Source of the DNA: Caldovatus sediminis
GTDB taxonomy: Bacteria > Pseudomonadota > Alphaproteobacteria > Acetobacterales > Acetobacteraceae
Reading direction: 5' to 3'
Assembly (NCBI RefSeq): GCF_014644455.1
Contig: NZ_BMKS01000007.1
Span: 115,699 to 179,698, forward strand
DNA: 64,000 nt
Part shown: positions 45,816-54,387 of the stretch, piece after piece
How positions within the stretch are numbered: position 1 is the first letter of the stretch
How the letters are laid out: every line of letters begins with the position of its first letter
Program-made: the position numbers and the translations under genes
Notes under the pieces: model-generated
Told to the model about the DNA's origin: nothing
The model's input: the letters and a program-made list of their open reading frames with translations, nothing else
Databases searched by the model: none

Positions 45816-47333
45816 CTAACGCACGGCGGCCCGCCGCCGGCGGTCCTCGCCGCCCCCGCGCCAGAGGCGCGGATCGGGGTCGGGGAGGCCGTCGCGGAAA
45901 TCGGCGTCGCGCCAGCGCCGGTCCTTGCGGTCCTCTCCCGCCGGCACGAGGGAGGCGGCGGGGCGCGGCGCCGCCCGGCCGTCCGGACGCGACGGGGCGG
46001 CGTGGCCGTGCCCGTTCCCGTTGGCGCTCCGCGGCGGCCGGGCGGTCCGCTGCGGCGGGCGATCCCGGCTCCGGTCGCCGGAGCGCATGGCGGCCGGGGC
46101 GCCGCCTGGCTGACGGCGCCCGTGGCCGACGCCCTCCGCCGCGCCCCGCTGCGGCCGGCCCTGCCGCGACGCGGGCGGCGGCGCGGCCGTCGCCGTGTCC
46201 GCGCCCTTCCCCTGCTGCCGGTCCTCGGCGGGCAGGCGCAGGCGGATCAGCTTCTCCACCGCCTGCAGCTTCTCCCGCTCCTCCGGCGCGCAGAGCGCGA
46301 TCGCGACGCCGGAGGCGCCGGCGCGCGCGGTGCGGCCGATGCGGTGGACGTAGCTCTCCGGCGTGTCGGGCAGGTCGAACTGCACCACATGCGTCACGCC
46401 GTCCACGTCGATGCCGCGCGCGGCGATGTCGGTCGCGACCAGCACCGGCGCGCGGCCGGCGCGGAACTCGGCGAGCGCCCGCTCGCGCTGGCCCTGGCTC
46501 TTGTTGCCGTGGATCGCGTGGGCGGCGATGCCGTCCTGGCCGAGCTGCTTCGCCACCCGGTCGGCGCCGTGCTTGGTGCGGGCGAAGACCAGGGTGCGGC
46601 CGACGCCCTCGCCGCGCAGCAGCTCGGCGAGCAGCGTCCGCTTGCGCGCCGCCTCGACGAACAGCACGCGCTGGGCGATGCGCTCCACCGTGGTGGCCGC
46701 CGGCGTCACCTCGACCCTGGCGGGCTCGCGCAGGATGTCGGCGGCGAGCCGCTCGATCTCGCGCGGCATGGTGGCGGAGAAGAACAGCGTCTGCCGGTCC
46801 CTCGGCAGGGCCGGGACGACGCGCCGGACGTCGGGCAGGAAGCCCTGGTCGAGCATGCGGTCGGCCTCGTCGAGGACGAAGACGCGCACCGCGTCGAGCC
46901 GCAGCGTGCGGCCGTTCAGGTGGTCGAGCAGCCGTCCCGGCGTGCCGACGACGATGTCCACGCCGCGCTCGAGCGCGCGCACCTGCGGCCGGTGCGGCAC
47001 GCCGCCGAAGACGGTGGCGACGGAGAGGCCGAGGTGCCTGCCGTAGACCTTGATGTTGTCGGCGATCTGGCTGGCGAGCTCGCGCGTCGGGCTGAGCACC
47101 AGGGCATGGCAGCCGGCGCGCGGCGGGCGGCCGGGCGTGGCGGCGAGCCGGTGCAGCATCGGCAGCGCGAAGGCCGCGGTCTTGCCGGTGCCGGTCTGCG
47201 CGATGCCGAGCAGGTCGCGCCCGTCGAGCGCGAGCGGGATCGCCTGCGCCTGGATCGGGGTGGGAGCGGTGTAGCCGGCCTCCTCCAGCGCGCGCAGCAG
47301 CGGCGCCGAGAGGCCGAGAGTGGAGAAGGACAT
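45816..47333 (-). CDS. DEAD/DEAH-box RNA helicase (RhlE-like)
   Basis: RNA helicase of 505 residues. The Q-motif region FSTLGLSAPLLRALEEAGYT, Walker A AQTGTGKT, PTRELA, VLDEADRMLDQGF (motif II), SAT (motif III), ARGIDVDGV and HRIGRTARAG (motif VI) are in order within the first 370 residues. The last 130 residues are Arg/Gly/Pro-rich and low-complexity, as in RhlE-type RNA-binding tails. I use the ATG at 47333 (MSFSTLGLS), which matches family starts; a longer frame to 47387 has no support. Likely acts in ribosome assembly or mRNA turnover in the cold. TAG stop adjoins repeat R4. Confidence 0.93.
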   Translation of the reverse strand: MSFSTLGLSAPLLRALEEAGYTAPTPIQAQAIPLALDGRDLLGIAQTGTGKTAAFALPMLHRLAATPGRPPRAGCHALVLSPTRELASQIADNIKVYGRHLGLSVATVFGGVPHRPQVRALERGVDIVVGTPGRLLDHLNGRTLRLDAVRVFVLDEADRMLDQGFLPDVRRVVPALPRDRQTLFFSATMPREIERLAADILREPARVEVTPAATTVERIAQRVLFVEAARKRTLLAELLRGEGVGRTLVFARTKHGADRVAKQLGQDGIAAHAIHGNKSQGQRERALAEFRAGRAPVLVATDIAARGIDVDGVTHVVQFDLPDTPESYVHRIGRTARAGASGVAIALCAPEEREKLQAVEKLIRLRLPAEDRQQGKGADTATAAPPPASRQGRPQRGAAEGVGHGRRQPGGAPAAMRSGDRSRDRPPQRTARPPRSANGNGHGHAAPSRPDGRAAPRPAASLVPAGEDRKDRRWRDADFRDGLPDPDPRLWRGGGEDRRRRAAVR

Positions 47334-47705
47334 GAGAGAGGATGCGCACTTTCGCGGACGCGCCGCGCGTCGCGCGCGGGGCGTCATGGGGTTGCGGGCA
47401 GAACACCCCGCGTGCCTGGAGCTGTTCCGGAAGGCTGGACGCTGCCGCTTCCCGGTCCGGTGCAGCCCGCGGGGGGCGACCGATCACGCAACCGGGCGGC
47501 GCGTGGCGCGCGGTCCGTCCGACGCGCCGACGGATCACCATATGCGGGCGGGGCGCGGCGAATGCAACCGCGCCGCGCGCGGGTCTGTCCCGCGCGGCGT
47601 GGGCGCCAGAGCCGTTTTCGCTCGGCCGTGCGCGCCGCAACGGCTCTCGCCCGTCGTTCGCCGGGCCGCTCGACGTTCCCGGCCCTTGCAGCCGTCCGCG
47701 CCCTG
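47334..47705. other. Intergenic region mostly repeat R5
   Basis: The 372 bases between the helicase start and the acylphosphatase stop hold the R5 repeat at 47610-47707. The rest, 47334-47609, should contain the helicase promoter; it has an AT-richer patch around 47540 but no clear -35/-10 pair, and no gene. Confidence 0.35.
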
Positions 47706-47707
47706 CT
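47610..47707 (-). repeat. 98-bp two-hairpin interspersed repeat, copy R5 (at the acylphosphatase stop codon)
   Basis: 98 bp on the minus strand, ending GAGCGAAAACGGCT, with CCAG as the plus-strand flank at 47606-47609. The other end runs two bases into the TAG stop of the acylphosphatase gene (47706-47708). The left-hairpin part GCGCGGACGGCTGCA and the right-hairpin part AGAGCCGTTGCGGCG match the other copies; the outer stem of the left hairpin has decayed. Confidence 0.8.
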
Positions 47708-47981
47708 ACGCCGTCGGCCGCCGCACGAAGCCGGGCTCGTCCGGGGGATCGGCGAACTCCTCGACGATCCGGTCCACCCGCGCGAGGCGCGGCCCGGCGC
47801 GGCAGGCGGTGAGCAGCGCCTGGACCGCGGCCTCGTCCCCCGCCACCAGCGCCTCCACCGCGCCGTCGAGCGTGTTGCGCACCCAGCCCTGCACGCCGAG
47901 CCGCGTCGCCTCGCGCACCATCCAGTCGCGGAACCCGACGCCCTGCACCCGGCCCTCGATGCGGATGCGCCGTCCCCTCAC
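47706..47981 (-). CDS. acyP: Acylphosphatase
   Basis: Small cytoplasmic enzyme of 91 residues, hydrolysing carboxyl-phosphate bonds. The signature GRVQGVGFRDWM contains the catalytic Arg, and GWVRNTLDGAVEAL the catalytic Asn; both are intact. It follows the ATP12-type chaperone gene by 55 bases on the same strand. Its TAG stop is partly made by repeat R5. Length and both active-site motifs agree with the family. Confidence 0.95.
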   Translation of the reverse strand: MRGRRIRIEGRVQGVGFRDWMVREATRLGVQGWVRNTLDGAVEALVAGDEAAVQALLTACRAGPRLARVDRIVEEFADPPDEPGFVRRPTA

Positions 47982-48036
47982 GGCCTGCGGGCTCCGCCCG
48001 GACCGACGGCCGCCGCGGCCGCGCCGCTCGGCGCGC

Positions 48037-48750
48037 TCATGCGTCGGGCTCCGCGAGGTCGATCAGCCGCCGCGCCAGCACCACGTCCGCGGCGATCCGC
48101 TCCCGCCGCGCGGCGGCTTCGGCGTCCACGCCCCAGAAGGACTCCTGGAAGGTCTCGTCGAGCGTGGCGAGGCGGAACGCCTCCGCCGCATCGAGCCGCC
48201 GCAGCGCCAGCGCCAGGCCGAGCACCAGGCTGCCCAGCGCCGGCACCGCGATGCCGAGCGCGGCGAGTGCGAGCGGCGTGCGCGCCGCCACCGCGCCGTG
48301 CAGCGCGGTGAGCGCCGACGGGTCCTGCGCCACCGGCATCACGCCGCAGGTCACCCGCAGCGGCGCGTCGAGGTGCAGCGCCGCCCAGTCGAGCAGCGGC
48401 TGCCACTCCGTCGCCTGGCGCTCGGCCAGGCGCCGGTCGTCGGCGCGGTAGCAGAGCAGGTCCGTCTCCGCGTACTTCGCGAGCGCGGCGACGGTGGGCG
48501 CGGGGTCGGGCGCGATCCGTTCCAGGGCGGTGCCGACGAGGCGGGTGAGGGGCAGGGCCTCCGGCCGCATCTCCCCGCCCTGCCGGTTGCCGGCGGCGTC
48601 CCATTCGGCGGCGAGGGCGTCGGCGAGCGGGCGCTGCGCGACGCGGATCGGCGCGCCCCCGGGCAGGCGCACCGGCCGGCCGTCGAGCAGCACGGTGTAT
48701 CCCCCCTCGGGCAAGGGTCCCACGGTGGCGCTGGTCCAGAATCGCTTCAT
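48037..48750 (-). CDS. ATP12 family F1-ATPase assembly chaperone
   Basis: Protein of 237 residues of the ATP12 family, which in mitochondria and alphaproteobacteria holds the alpha subunit during F1 assembly. Evidence: MKRFWTSATV with YTVLLDGRPVRLPGGAPIRV, AAEWDAAG, PLTRLVGTALERI, YAETDLLCYRADD and WQPLLDWAALHLDAPLRVT, the characteristic blocks. The ATG at 48750 has GGGAG six bases upstream, so nine extra upstream residues were not used. Cotranscribed with acyP. Confidence 0.92.
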   Translation of the reverse strand: MKRFWTSATVGPLPEGGYTVLLDGRPVRLPGGAPIRVAQRPLADALAAEWDAAGNRQGGEMRPEALPLTRLVGTALERIAPDPAPTVAALAKYAETDLLCYRADDRRLAERQATEWQPLLDWAALHLDAPLRVTCGVMPVAQDPSALTALHGAVAARTPLALAALGIAVPALGSLVLGLALALRRLDAAEAFRLATLDETFQESFWGVDAEAAARRERIAADVVLARRLIDLAEPDA

Positions 48751-48887
48751 CGTCACTCCCGGCCCGCGCGCCGCCACCGGGCGGGGCGGCCGCGCGGCGC
48801 CTCATCGTTCGATCCGCCCGGCGCATGCGCGGTGCGGGCGTGGCCCGTCATGTCGGACTTCGCGTGCGCGCCTGCCATCCCCGGAGA

Positions 48888-51575
48888 TCACCGCCGGAGC
48901 AACCCCCGCAGCAGATCCTGCACCGGCGCGCCGCCCGGGAGGCCGGGGATCTGGGGCGGCGTCGCGGGGGCCGGCGCGGGCGGCCGGGGAGTGGCGGCCC
49001 CTGCCGCGTCGTCCCGCGCCGCCGCCGGCGGCTGCGGTCCGGGCTTGCCGCCCCGCGCGACGGCGAGCTGGGAGGCGCAGTCCGGCAGCGTCGCCGGCCC
49101 CTGGGGACCCGCGCCGGCCGCGCCAAGGGCGCCGGCCAGCGCCCGCAGCGTGCGATCGGGCGTGGCCTGCAGCGACAGGAAGGCCTCGAGCCCGCCCGCC
49201 ACCGCGCCGGCCGGATCCACGCCGAAGCGCGGGTTGGCGAGCGTGCCGCCGACATTGACGGGCGCGCGCAGCGCGATGCCGGCCGCGCGGATGTCCGCCA
49301 GCAGGCGCAATGCCAGCGACTCGTCGCCGAGGTTCACGGCGCCGCCGCCGCCGAGCCGGCCGATCGTCGTCTCGAGCAGCATCGCCTGGCTGCGCAGCAC
49401 GCCCTCCTCCTCGGTCACGAGGCGCAGCGCGAGGCAGGGCACCGCGATGCGCTGCGGCAGCGCCGGCAGGGGCATGTTGTTCCGGCGTAGCGGCGCCAGC
49501 ACCGGCTCGAGCAGTCCCGACTCCATCTCGCCCTGCACCGCCGCGATGCCAAGGCTGCCCTGCAGGCTTGCCGCCAGGGCGCGGGTGTCCCGCCCGCGGC
49601 CGCGCAGGTCGGCCTCGACCCAGAGCCGGCCGGCGCCGCGCGGCGGCTGCCCGGCGGAAGCGAGCAGCCCGGCGAGGTCGAGGTCCGGCGCCTCGGCGGC
49701 GAGGGTGACCGCCGGCGGGTCCTGACGCCCGTCCACGCCGAGGGTCAGGGCGAGCGGGCCGCCCGCCGGCCGGCCAGCGGCCGCGGGCGTGGCGCCGGCG
49801 CGCAGCACGGCGCGCCCTCGCCCCGCCTCCAGCGCGAGGCGCGCCTCGACCTGGCGCCAGACGGCGCCGTGCGCGTCCGAGAGCGCGGCGACGGTCCAGC
49901 CGAGATCGGCATCGAACATCCCGAGCGCGGCGACCGGCAACGGGATCTCCGGAATCGCCGGCTGCCGCGCCGCGGCATCGCCGGGCGCCGCCGGCGCCGA
50001 TGCCGCTGCTCCGGGCGCGGCGGGCGGAGGGAGGAGCGCGCCGAGCCGCACCTCGCGCGAACTCAGCCTGCCGGTCAGCGAATCGCGCATGCCGATGGCG
50101 TAGGTGACCTCCCCCGCCAGGTCGCCGGCCGAGGAGTCGAGGCGCAGTTCCCGCAGCACGGCGCCGCCGGCGAAGCCGGCGCCGCGCTCGGCCAGCCGTG
50201 CCGACAGCGCGAGGTCACGGAGCGGCGGCAGGGCGGCGGCCTGCGGCCCGCCCGCACCGAGCAGCGGGGCGAGCGCGCGGAGATCCGGGACGCGCCCCGC
50301 CACCGCGAGGTCCACGCCCGTCATCCGCCGGGGATCGGCGATCGTGCCCCGCACCGTGCCGGTCGCGGTGCCGGCGCCGAGCGCGATCTCGACGGGGAAG
50401 GGGGCGCCGCCCCGCAGCAGGGCGTCCGGCGCGCCGAGCGTGCCCTCCATCCGCAGCGGCAGCCCGCCGAGCGTCGCCTCCGCCACCGCCCGCATGGGCT
50501 GGTCGGGCGCCGCGACGGCGAGGTCGAGGCGGTCCAGCATCAGCCCCTCGCGCAGCGCGCCGAGGTCGCTGCGCCCGGCGCGCAGCCGGAGGTCGGCGAA
50601 GGCGACCGGCCATGCGGCGCCGGGCTCCGGCTGCGCGAACGTGCCGCTCGCCGCCACCCGGTTCAGCGGCGGCAGGGGCACGTCGGGCAGCAGGGGCGCG
50701 AGGCGGGCGAGCTCCGCCACCTCGGCCTCCACGCGGAGGCGCCATCCTCCGGGCTGCGCCCGGCCGGCGAGCGCGCCCTCGGCGGACAGGCGCAGCAGCC
50801 CCTCGGCGTCCAGCGAGACCCGCAGCGGCCAGGGGCGGTCGCGGCCGGCGAGATCGGCGAGAGGGCCGGTCTCGGCGCGCAGCGCGAAGGGCACGCCCGC
50901 GTGGCGCAGGGTGCCCTCCAGCCGGACCGGCCCGTCCGCCGGTGCCGTGGCCTCGAGGCGGGAAATTTCCAGCACCTGCGCCGTCCCTTCGACGCCGGCG
51001 GGGCGCCAGGTCACGCGCCCGTTCTCGACGGTCAGCGCGTCCACGACCAGGCCGAGCCGGTCCTCGGCCGCACGCGCCGCCTCGGCGGGACCGGTCGCGG
51101 CGTCGGCCGTCCGCGGCCGGTCAGGCGCCGTCGGGGGGGTGAAGAGCCAGTTCGGCCGCCCCTCCGGGTCGGTCTCGAGGACCAGGTCGGGCTCGAGCAG
51201 GACTAGCCGCCGGACCTGGACCTCGCCCGCGAGCAGCGGCAGCACCGCGAGGCGCATCTCCAGCCGGCGCAGGGTGAGCATCTCCGGCCGGCTGGTCCCC
51301 GGGGGATTGGCGAGCGCCACCTGCTCGAGCGTGATGGCCGGGGCCAGTCCGAGCTCGACCGAGACCGGCCCGGCCAGGGTCAGGGCGCGGCCGGTGGCCG
51401 ATTCCAACGCGGCGGCGACGCGCGGCTTCCAGGCCTCGGGGTCGAAGGTGGCAAGGAAGATGCCGAGCGCCACGACGGGCAGCAGCAGCAGCACGGCGAG
51501 CGCGAGGAGCGACCAGCGCAGCAGGCGGCTCCGGCGGCGGGCTCGGGGGGGGACGGGTGCGGGCGGGGCGGGCAT
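48888..51575 (-). CDS. AsmA family outer-membrane-biogenesis protein
   Basis: Protein of 895 residues. One N-terminal membrane anchor (LLRWSLLALAVLLLLPVVAL, about residues 18-37) is followed directly by the AsmA start FDPEAWKPRVAAALESATGR and the long beta-rich periplasmic body. The C-terminal AsmA_2-like block runs through LQGSLGIAAVQGEMESGLLE and NLGDESLALRLLADIRAAGI. AsmA-like proteins bridge inner and outer membrane and move phospholipids; large paralogues are bridge-forming. The ATG at 51575 has GAGG upstream. It ends 137 bases before the next gene on this strand (ATP12-type). Confidence 0.9.
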   Translation of the reverse strand: MPAPPAPVPPRARRRSRLLRWSLLALAVLLLLPVVALGIFLATFDPEAWKPRVAAALESATGRALTLAGPVSVELGLAPAITLEQVALANPPGTSRPEMLTLRRLEMRLAVLPLLAGEVQVRRLVLLEPDLVLETDPEGRPNWLFTPPTAPDRPRTADAATGPAEAARAAEDRLGLVVDALTVENGRVTWRPAGVEGTAQVLEISRLEATAPADGPVRLEGTLRHAGVPFALRAETGPLADLAGRDRPWPLRVSLDAEGLLRLSAEGALAGRAQPGGWRLRVEAEVAELARLAPLLPDVPLPPLNRVAASGTFAQPEPGAAWPVAFADLRLRAGRSDLGALREGLMLDRLDLAVAAPDQPMRAVAEATLGGLPLRMEGTLGAPDALLRGGAPFPVEIALGAGTATGTVRGTIADPRRMTGVDLAVAGRVPDLRALAPLLGAGGPQAAALPPLRDLALSARLAERGAGFAGGAVLRELRLDSSAGDLAGEVTYAIGMRDSLTGRLSSREVRLGALLPPPAAPGAAASAPAAPGDAAARQPAIPEIPLPVAALGMFDADLGWTVAALSDAHGAVWRQVEARLALEAGRGRAVLRAGATPAAAGRPAGGPLALTLGVDGRQDPPAVTLAAEAPDLDLAGLLASAGQPPRGAGRLWVEADLRGRGRDTRALAASLQGSLGIAAVQGEMESGLLEPVLAPLRRNNMPLPALPQRIAVPCLALRLVTEEEGVLRSQAMLLETTIGRLGGGGAVNLGDESLALRLLADIRAAGIALRAPVNVGGTLANPRFGVDPAGAVAGGLEAFLSLQATPDRTLRALAGALGAAGAGPQGPATLPDCASQLAVARGGKPGPQPPAAARDDAAGAATPRPPAPAPATPPQIPGLPGGAPVQDLLRGLLRR

Positions 51576-51654
51576 GGGGCGGGTTCCTCGCCGGGACGAC
51601 GCGCGGTCGGATGGAGCGGGGAGACGCGGGGAGGGCCGGGCTCGCGACCGGCCG

Positions 51655-52662
51655 TCAGCGGGGCGTGCGGCGCGGCGGCGGCGCGCGCGGACGGTCGAAG
51701 CCGAGGAAGGCGAAGGTCTGCTCCATGTGGGGGGGCAGCGGCGCCGCGACCTCCAGCATGCCGCCCTCGGGATGCGGCAGGCGCAGCGCGCGGGCGTGGA
51801 GGTGCAGGAGCGGCGGCAGCCCCTCGATCTGTGCCGCGGCGCCGCCGTACTTGCCGTCGCCCAGGATCGGGGTACCGAGGCCGCGGGCGCAGTGCACGCG
51901 CAGCTGGTGGGTACGGCCGGTGAGCGGCCTGAGCTCCAGCCACGCTGCGCGGCGCTGCGCCGCGTCGAGGACGCGATAGTCGGTGATCGCGCGGGTGCCG
52001 CCCTCGGCGGGGGTGGTGCGCTCGCCACGGGGGCCGGGCTGCTTGGCGAGCGGCAGGTCGATCCGGCCGGACTCCGGCGAGGGGCGGCCGACGACCACGG
52101 CCCAGTAGGTCTTCTCCGCGTCGCGCCCGCGGAACGCGGCGGCGAGCTTCGACGCCGCAGCCGCGCCGCGGGCGAGCAGCAGCACGCCCGAGGTGTCGCG
52201 GTCGAGCCGGTGCACGAGCCGCGGGCGCTCCGCGTGGCCGAAGCGCAGCGCGCCGAGCATGGCGTCGAGGTGGCGCGTCAGGCCGGGACCGCCCTGCACC
52301 GCGAGGCCGTAGGGCTTGTTCAGCGCGATCACGCTGTCGTCGCGGTAGAGGACCATCCGCTCCAGCAGGCGGGCGTCCTCGGGCGAGACCGGGCGTGGCG
52401 CGCCGCGCTGCGCCTCCGTCGGCGGCCCCTCCGGCAGCGGGGGGATGCGGATCTGCTGGCCTGGGCGCAGGCGTGTGCTCGCCTCCGCGCGCCTGCCGTC
52501 CACGCGGACCTGGCCGGTGCGCAGCATCTTCTGCAGCGCGCCCTGGGTGAGCCGCGGGAAATGCCGGCGGAACCAGCGGTCGAGCCGGATGTCCGCCTCC
52601 TCGGGCGCGACGCTGCGGTGCCGGATCGTGGCGGCGGTCGAGGCGGTGGTGGCGGTGCTCAT
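51655..52662 (-). CDS. RluC/RluD-type pseudouridine synthase
   Basis: Pseudouridine synthase of 335 residues. An S4 domain (RLDRWFRRHFPRLTQGALQK) leads to the catalytic domain with LNKPYGLAVQGG, then LVHRLDRDTSGVLLLARG with the catalytic Asp, and LTGRTHQLRVHCA. This order is that of RluC/RluD (23S rRNA), not RluB. The start is taken at ATG 52662 (MSTATTAST); an in-frame ATG at 52686 adds eight residues, and neither has a clear ribosome binding site. It is 79 bases upstream of the AsmA gene on the same strand. Confidence 0.92.
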   Translation of the reverse strand: MSTATTASTAATIRHRSVAPEEADIRLDRWFRRHFPRLTQGALQKMLRTGQVRVDGRRAEASTRLRPGQQIRIPPLPEGPPTEAQRGAPRPVSPEDARLLERMVLYRDDSVIALNKPYGLAVQGGPGLTRHLDAMLGALRFGHAERPRLVHRLDRDTSGVLLLARGAAAASKLAAAFRGRDAEKTYWAVVVGRPSPESGRIDLPLAKQPGPRGERTTPAEGGTRAITDYRVLDAAQRRAAWLELRPLTGRTHQLRVHCARGLGTPILGDGKYGGAAAQIEGLPPLLHLHARALRLPHPEGGMLEVAAPLPPHMEQTFAFLGFDRPRAPPPRRTPR

Positions 52663-52748
52663 CGGATCGGCGGGGCGGCTGTCCATGTGGCGGTGGCCGC
52701 CGCGCCATACCAGCCCGTCCGCCCGCGGGGGAGCGCCGCTGGGCCGGC

Positions 52749-52934
52749 TCAGGCGTCCGCGCCCGCGGCGGCGGGGGCGCTCATCCGCACGACACGGCTG
52801 GCGCGGTCGGCGGGGAAGCCGCCGCGGCGAGCGTGCTTGGGTACCGGCTCCTCGCTGGCGGGGCTGTCCCCGCAATAGACTTGGTCGCCCGTGACGGAGC
52901 TCTCGAGCCGCCGGACTCGGGGCCCATGGCGCAT
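52749..52934 (-). CDS. Possible small protein, unknown
   Basis: Tentative reading frame of 61 residues starting MRHGPRVRRLESSV and running through DQVYCGDSPASEEPVPKHAR to VVRMSAPAAAGADA. Third codon positions are strongly GC-biased and the first and second positions look protein-like, which sets it apart from the shadow frames around it. There is no ribosome binding site, no known family, and the Met could be internal to a longer decayed gene. It lies 63 bases upstream of the pseudouridine synthase on the same strand. Confidence 0.3.
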   Translation of the reverse strand: MRHGPRVRRLESSVTGDQVYCGDSPASEEPVPKHARRGGFPADRASRVVRMSAPAAAGADA

Positions 52935-53496
52935 GGCACGTCGCACGGGCCGCGCGCCGCGCCCTGGATCTCGCTCTCGGGCGGCGGGCCGACGCCCGGC
53001 CTCTCCCGCTCGATGATCCTCTCCCGCTCGATGATGGATCCGGCATGGCCGTTCCTCCGCCCGCTTCTTCGCCCCTGCGCAGGCCCCGATGCCGGCCGCG
53101 CATCCGGCGCCGCGACGGTCCGAACGGATGTCCGGCAGCGGGCCGGAACCCTGCCGGTGATGTCGGGAGCAGGCGGCACGCCGCTGCGTCGCGCCACCGG
53201 GAGGGGCCGGGTGGGGCCTTGCCTCACTGATGCGGCCCCGGGGGGCCTCTCCCGGCGTGCCGCCCGTGCGTGCCGCTACGCCGAGGCCCGGGCGACTGCC
53301 CCGGCGGTCGTCGCGGCTTCCTGCGGAGGTGGAGTCACCGCTCCCTCCATGCCTGAACGGCACGCCCGGCGGGCGGGACGCCCCGCCCCACGGACGCTCC
53401 ATTCAAGAAGGGGGCACCGGGCCCGTGTCAAGGGCGGCGCGCGCACCAACGCGTGCGCCCGGGCTGTCGGTCCGGTCCGCGTCGCGGCCGGTCCGG
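52935..53496. other. Non-coding stretch with an 18-bp tandem duplication
   Basis: About 560 bases without a recognisable gene, downstream of the unknown protein and upstream of the small frame and pseudouridine synthase. The only structure seen is the duplication at 53001-53036. All open frames here are Arg/Pro-rich. Confidence 0.35.
53001..53036. repeat. 18-bp tandem direct duplication
   Basis: CTCTCCCGCTCGATGATC at 53001-53018 is followed directly by the same sequence at 53019-53036 with one change at the last base. It is probably a recent slippage event. No function is suggested. Confidence 0.7.
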
Positions 53497-54141
53497 CTAG
53501 AGCCTCGGATTGAGCACGAGGCGGCGCTGGCCGAGTTCGGCCTGATCGAAGCTGACGATCTGGCCGGCGCGGTTGCGCACCTCGCAGAAGTCCGGACGGT
53601 AGTCGAGCACCGGCATCACGGTCTGGACGTGCAGCCGCTCATAGGCGGTCGGCATGCGGTCGAGCACGACGCGAACGGCGGAGGCGCGAGCCGCGTTCAC
53701 GCCGGTGGTGAACATGGCGTAACGGATCGGGAAGGTCACCTCGGCCCCGCGCCCGTCGGTGAGGTTGTGGTGGATGACGGCGCGCATGTTGTCGTGCGAG
53801 TTGGAGGCGCGGAACATCAGCGCGTAGGCGTCGTGCCCGGCCGGGCTGTTGAGCGCGGCCATGGTGAACTGGAAGACGTCGAGGGTGCGGACGAAGGCGG
53901 TGAGGAAGATCGCCTCGTGCTGGCGGCGTCGGGCGGCCGCGTCGTCCGGGTGGAGATCGGCGTACTCCTCGCGCGCGGCGAGCTCGTCGGCGTAGCGCTG
54001 GCGCAGCTCCTCGTTGCTCAGCCGCTCGTGGCGGGTGAGCGGGTGGCCCACCTGGCCGCCGCTCCGCGGATAGGTCGAGGCGCGGCCCTCGGAGGCGCGC
54101 ACGATGCGCTCAACCTGCTCGAGCGTGAAGGGGGGTGGCAT
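53497..54141 (-). CDS. Conserved-looking protein of unknown function
   Basis: Protein of 214 residues that I do not recognise. It has a soluble, mixed composition, no signal peptide and no membrane segment. Notable parts: FTLEQVERIVRASEGRASTY at the start, an acidic/Glu-Tyr region (ELAAREEYADLHPDDAA), AVIHHNLTDGRGAEVTFP in the middle and a C-terminal QTVMPVLDYRPDFCEVRNRA. The codon pattern is normal, so it is a real gene. It is divergent from the HWE sensor kinase with 246 bases between starts and may share its regulation. Confidence 0.72.
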   Translation of the reverse strand: MPPPFTLEQVERIVRASEGRASTYPRSGGQVGHPLTRHERLSNEELRQRYADELAAREEYADLHPDDAAARRRQHEAIFLTAFVRTLDVFQFTMAALNSPAGHDAYALMFRASNSHDNMRAVIHHNLTDGRGAEVTFPIRYAMFTTGVNAARASAVRVVLDRMPTAYERLHVQTVMPVLDYRPDFCEVRNRAGQIVSFDQAELGQRRLVLNPRL

Positions 54142-54387
54142 GGGCCGGCCGCCTCGGTCGGTCTGGTGCGGAACGGCGCCATTCTGTCGCGGAGCGGCGG
54201 CGCGCGGCAACCGGCACGGGTCGCCACGGCGACGGCGCTCCATCCGCACCGCGGCGCCCTCCGCGAGACGTGTCCGCGCGCAATGCGCGCGTCGCTTGCG
54301 GGAGCGGCCGCCCGCCCCCCAGATGCCGCCCGCCCCCTGGACCGGGCGCAACCCGTTGGCATCGGCGCCGTTCCCCATTGACATGGG

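Noticed and set aside
54378..54383. TTGACA as a -35 box for the sensor kinase
   Set aside because: It lies five bases before the ATG, so a promoter there would start transcription inside the gene, and no later in-frame start codon is convincing.
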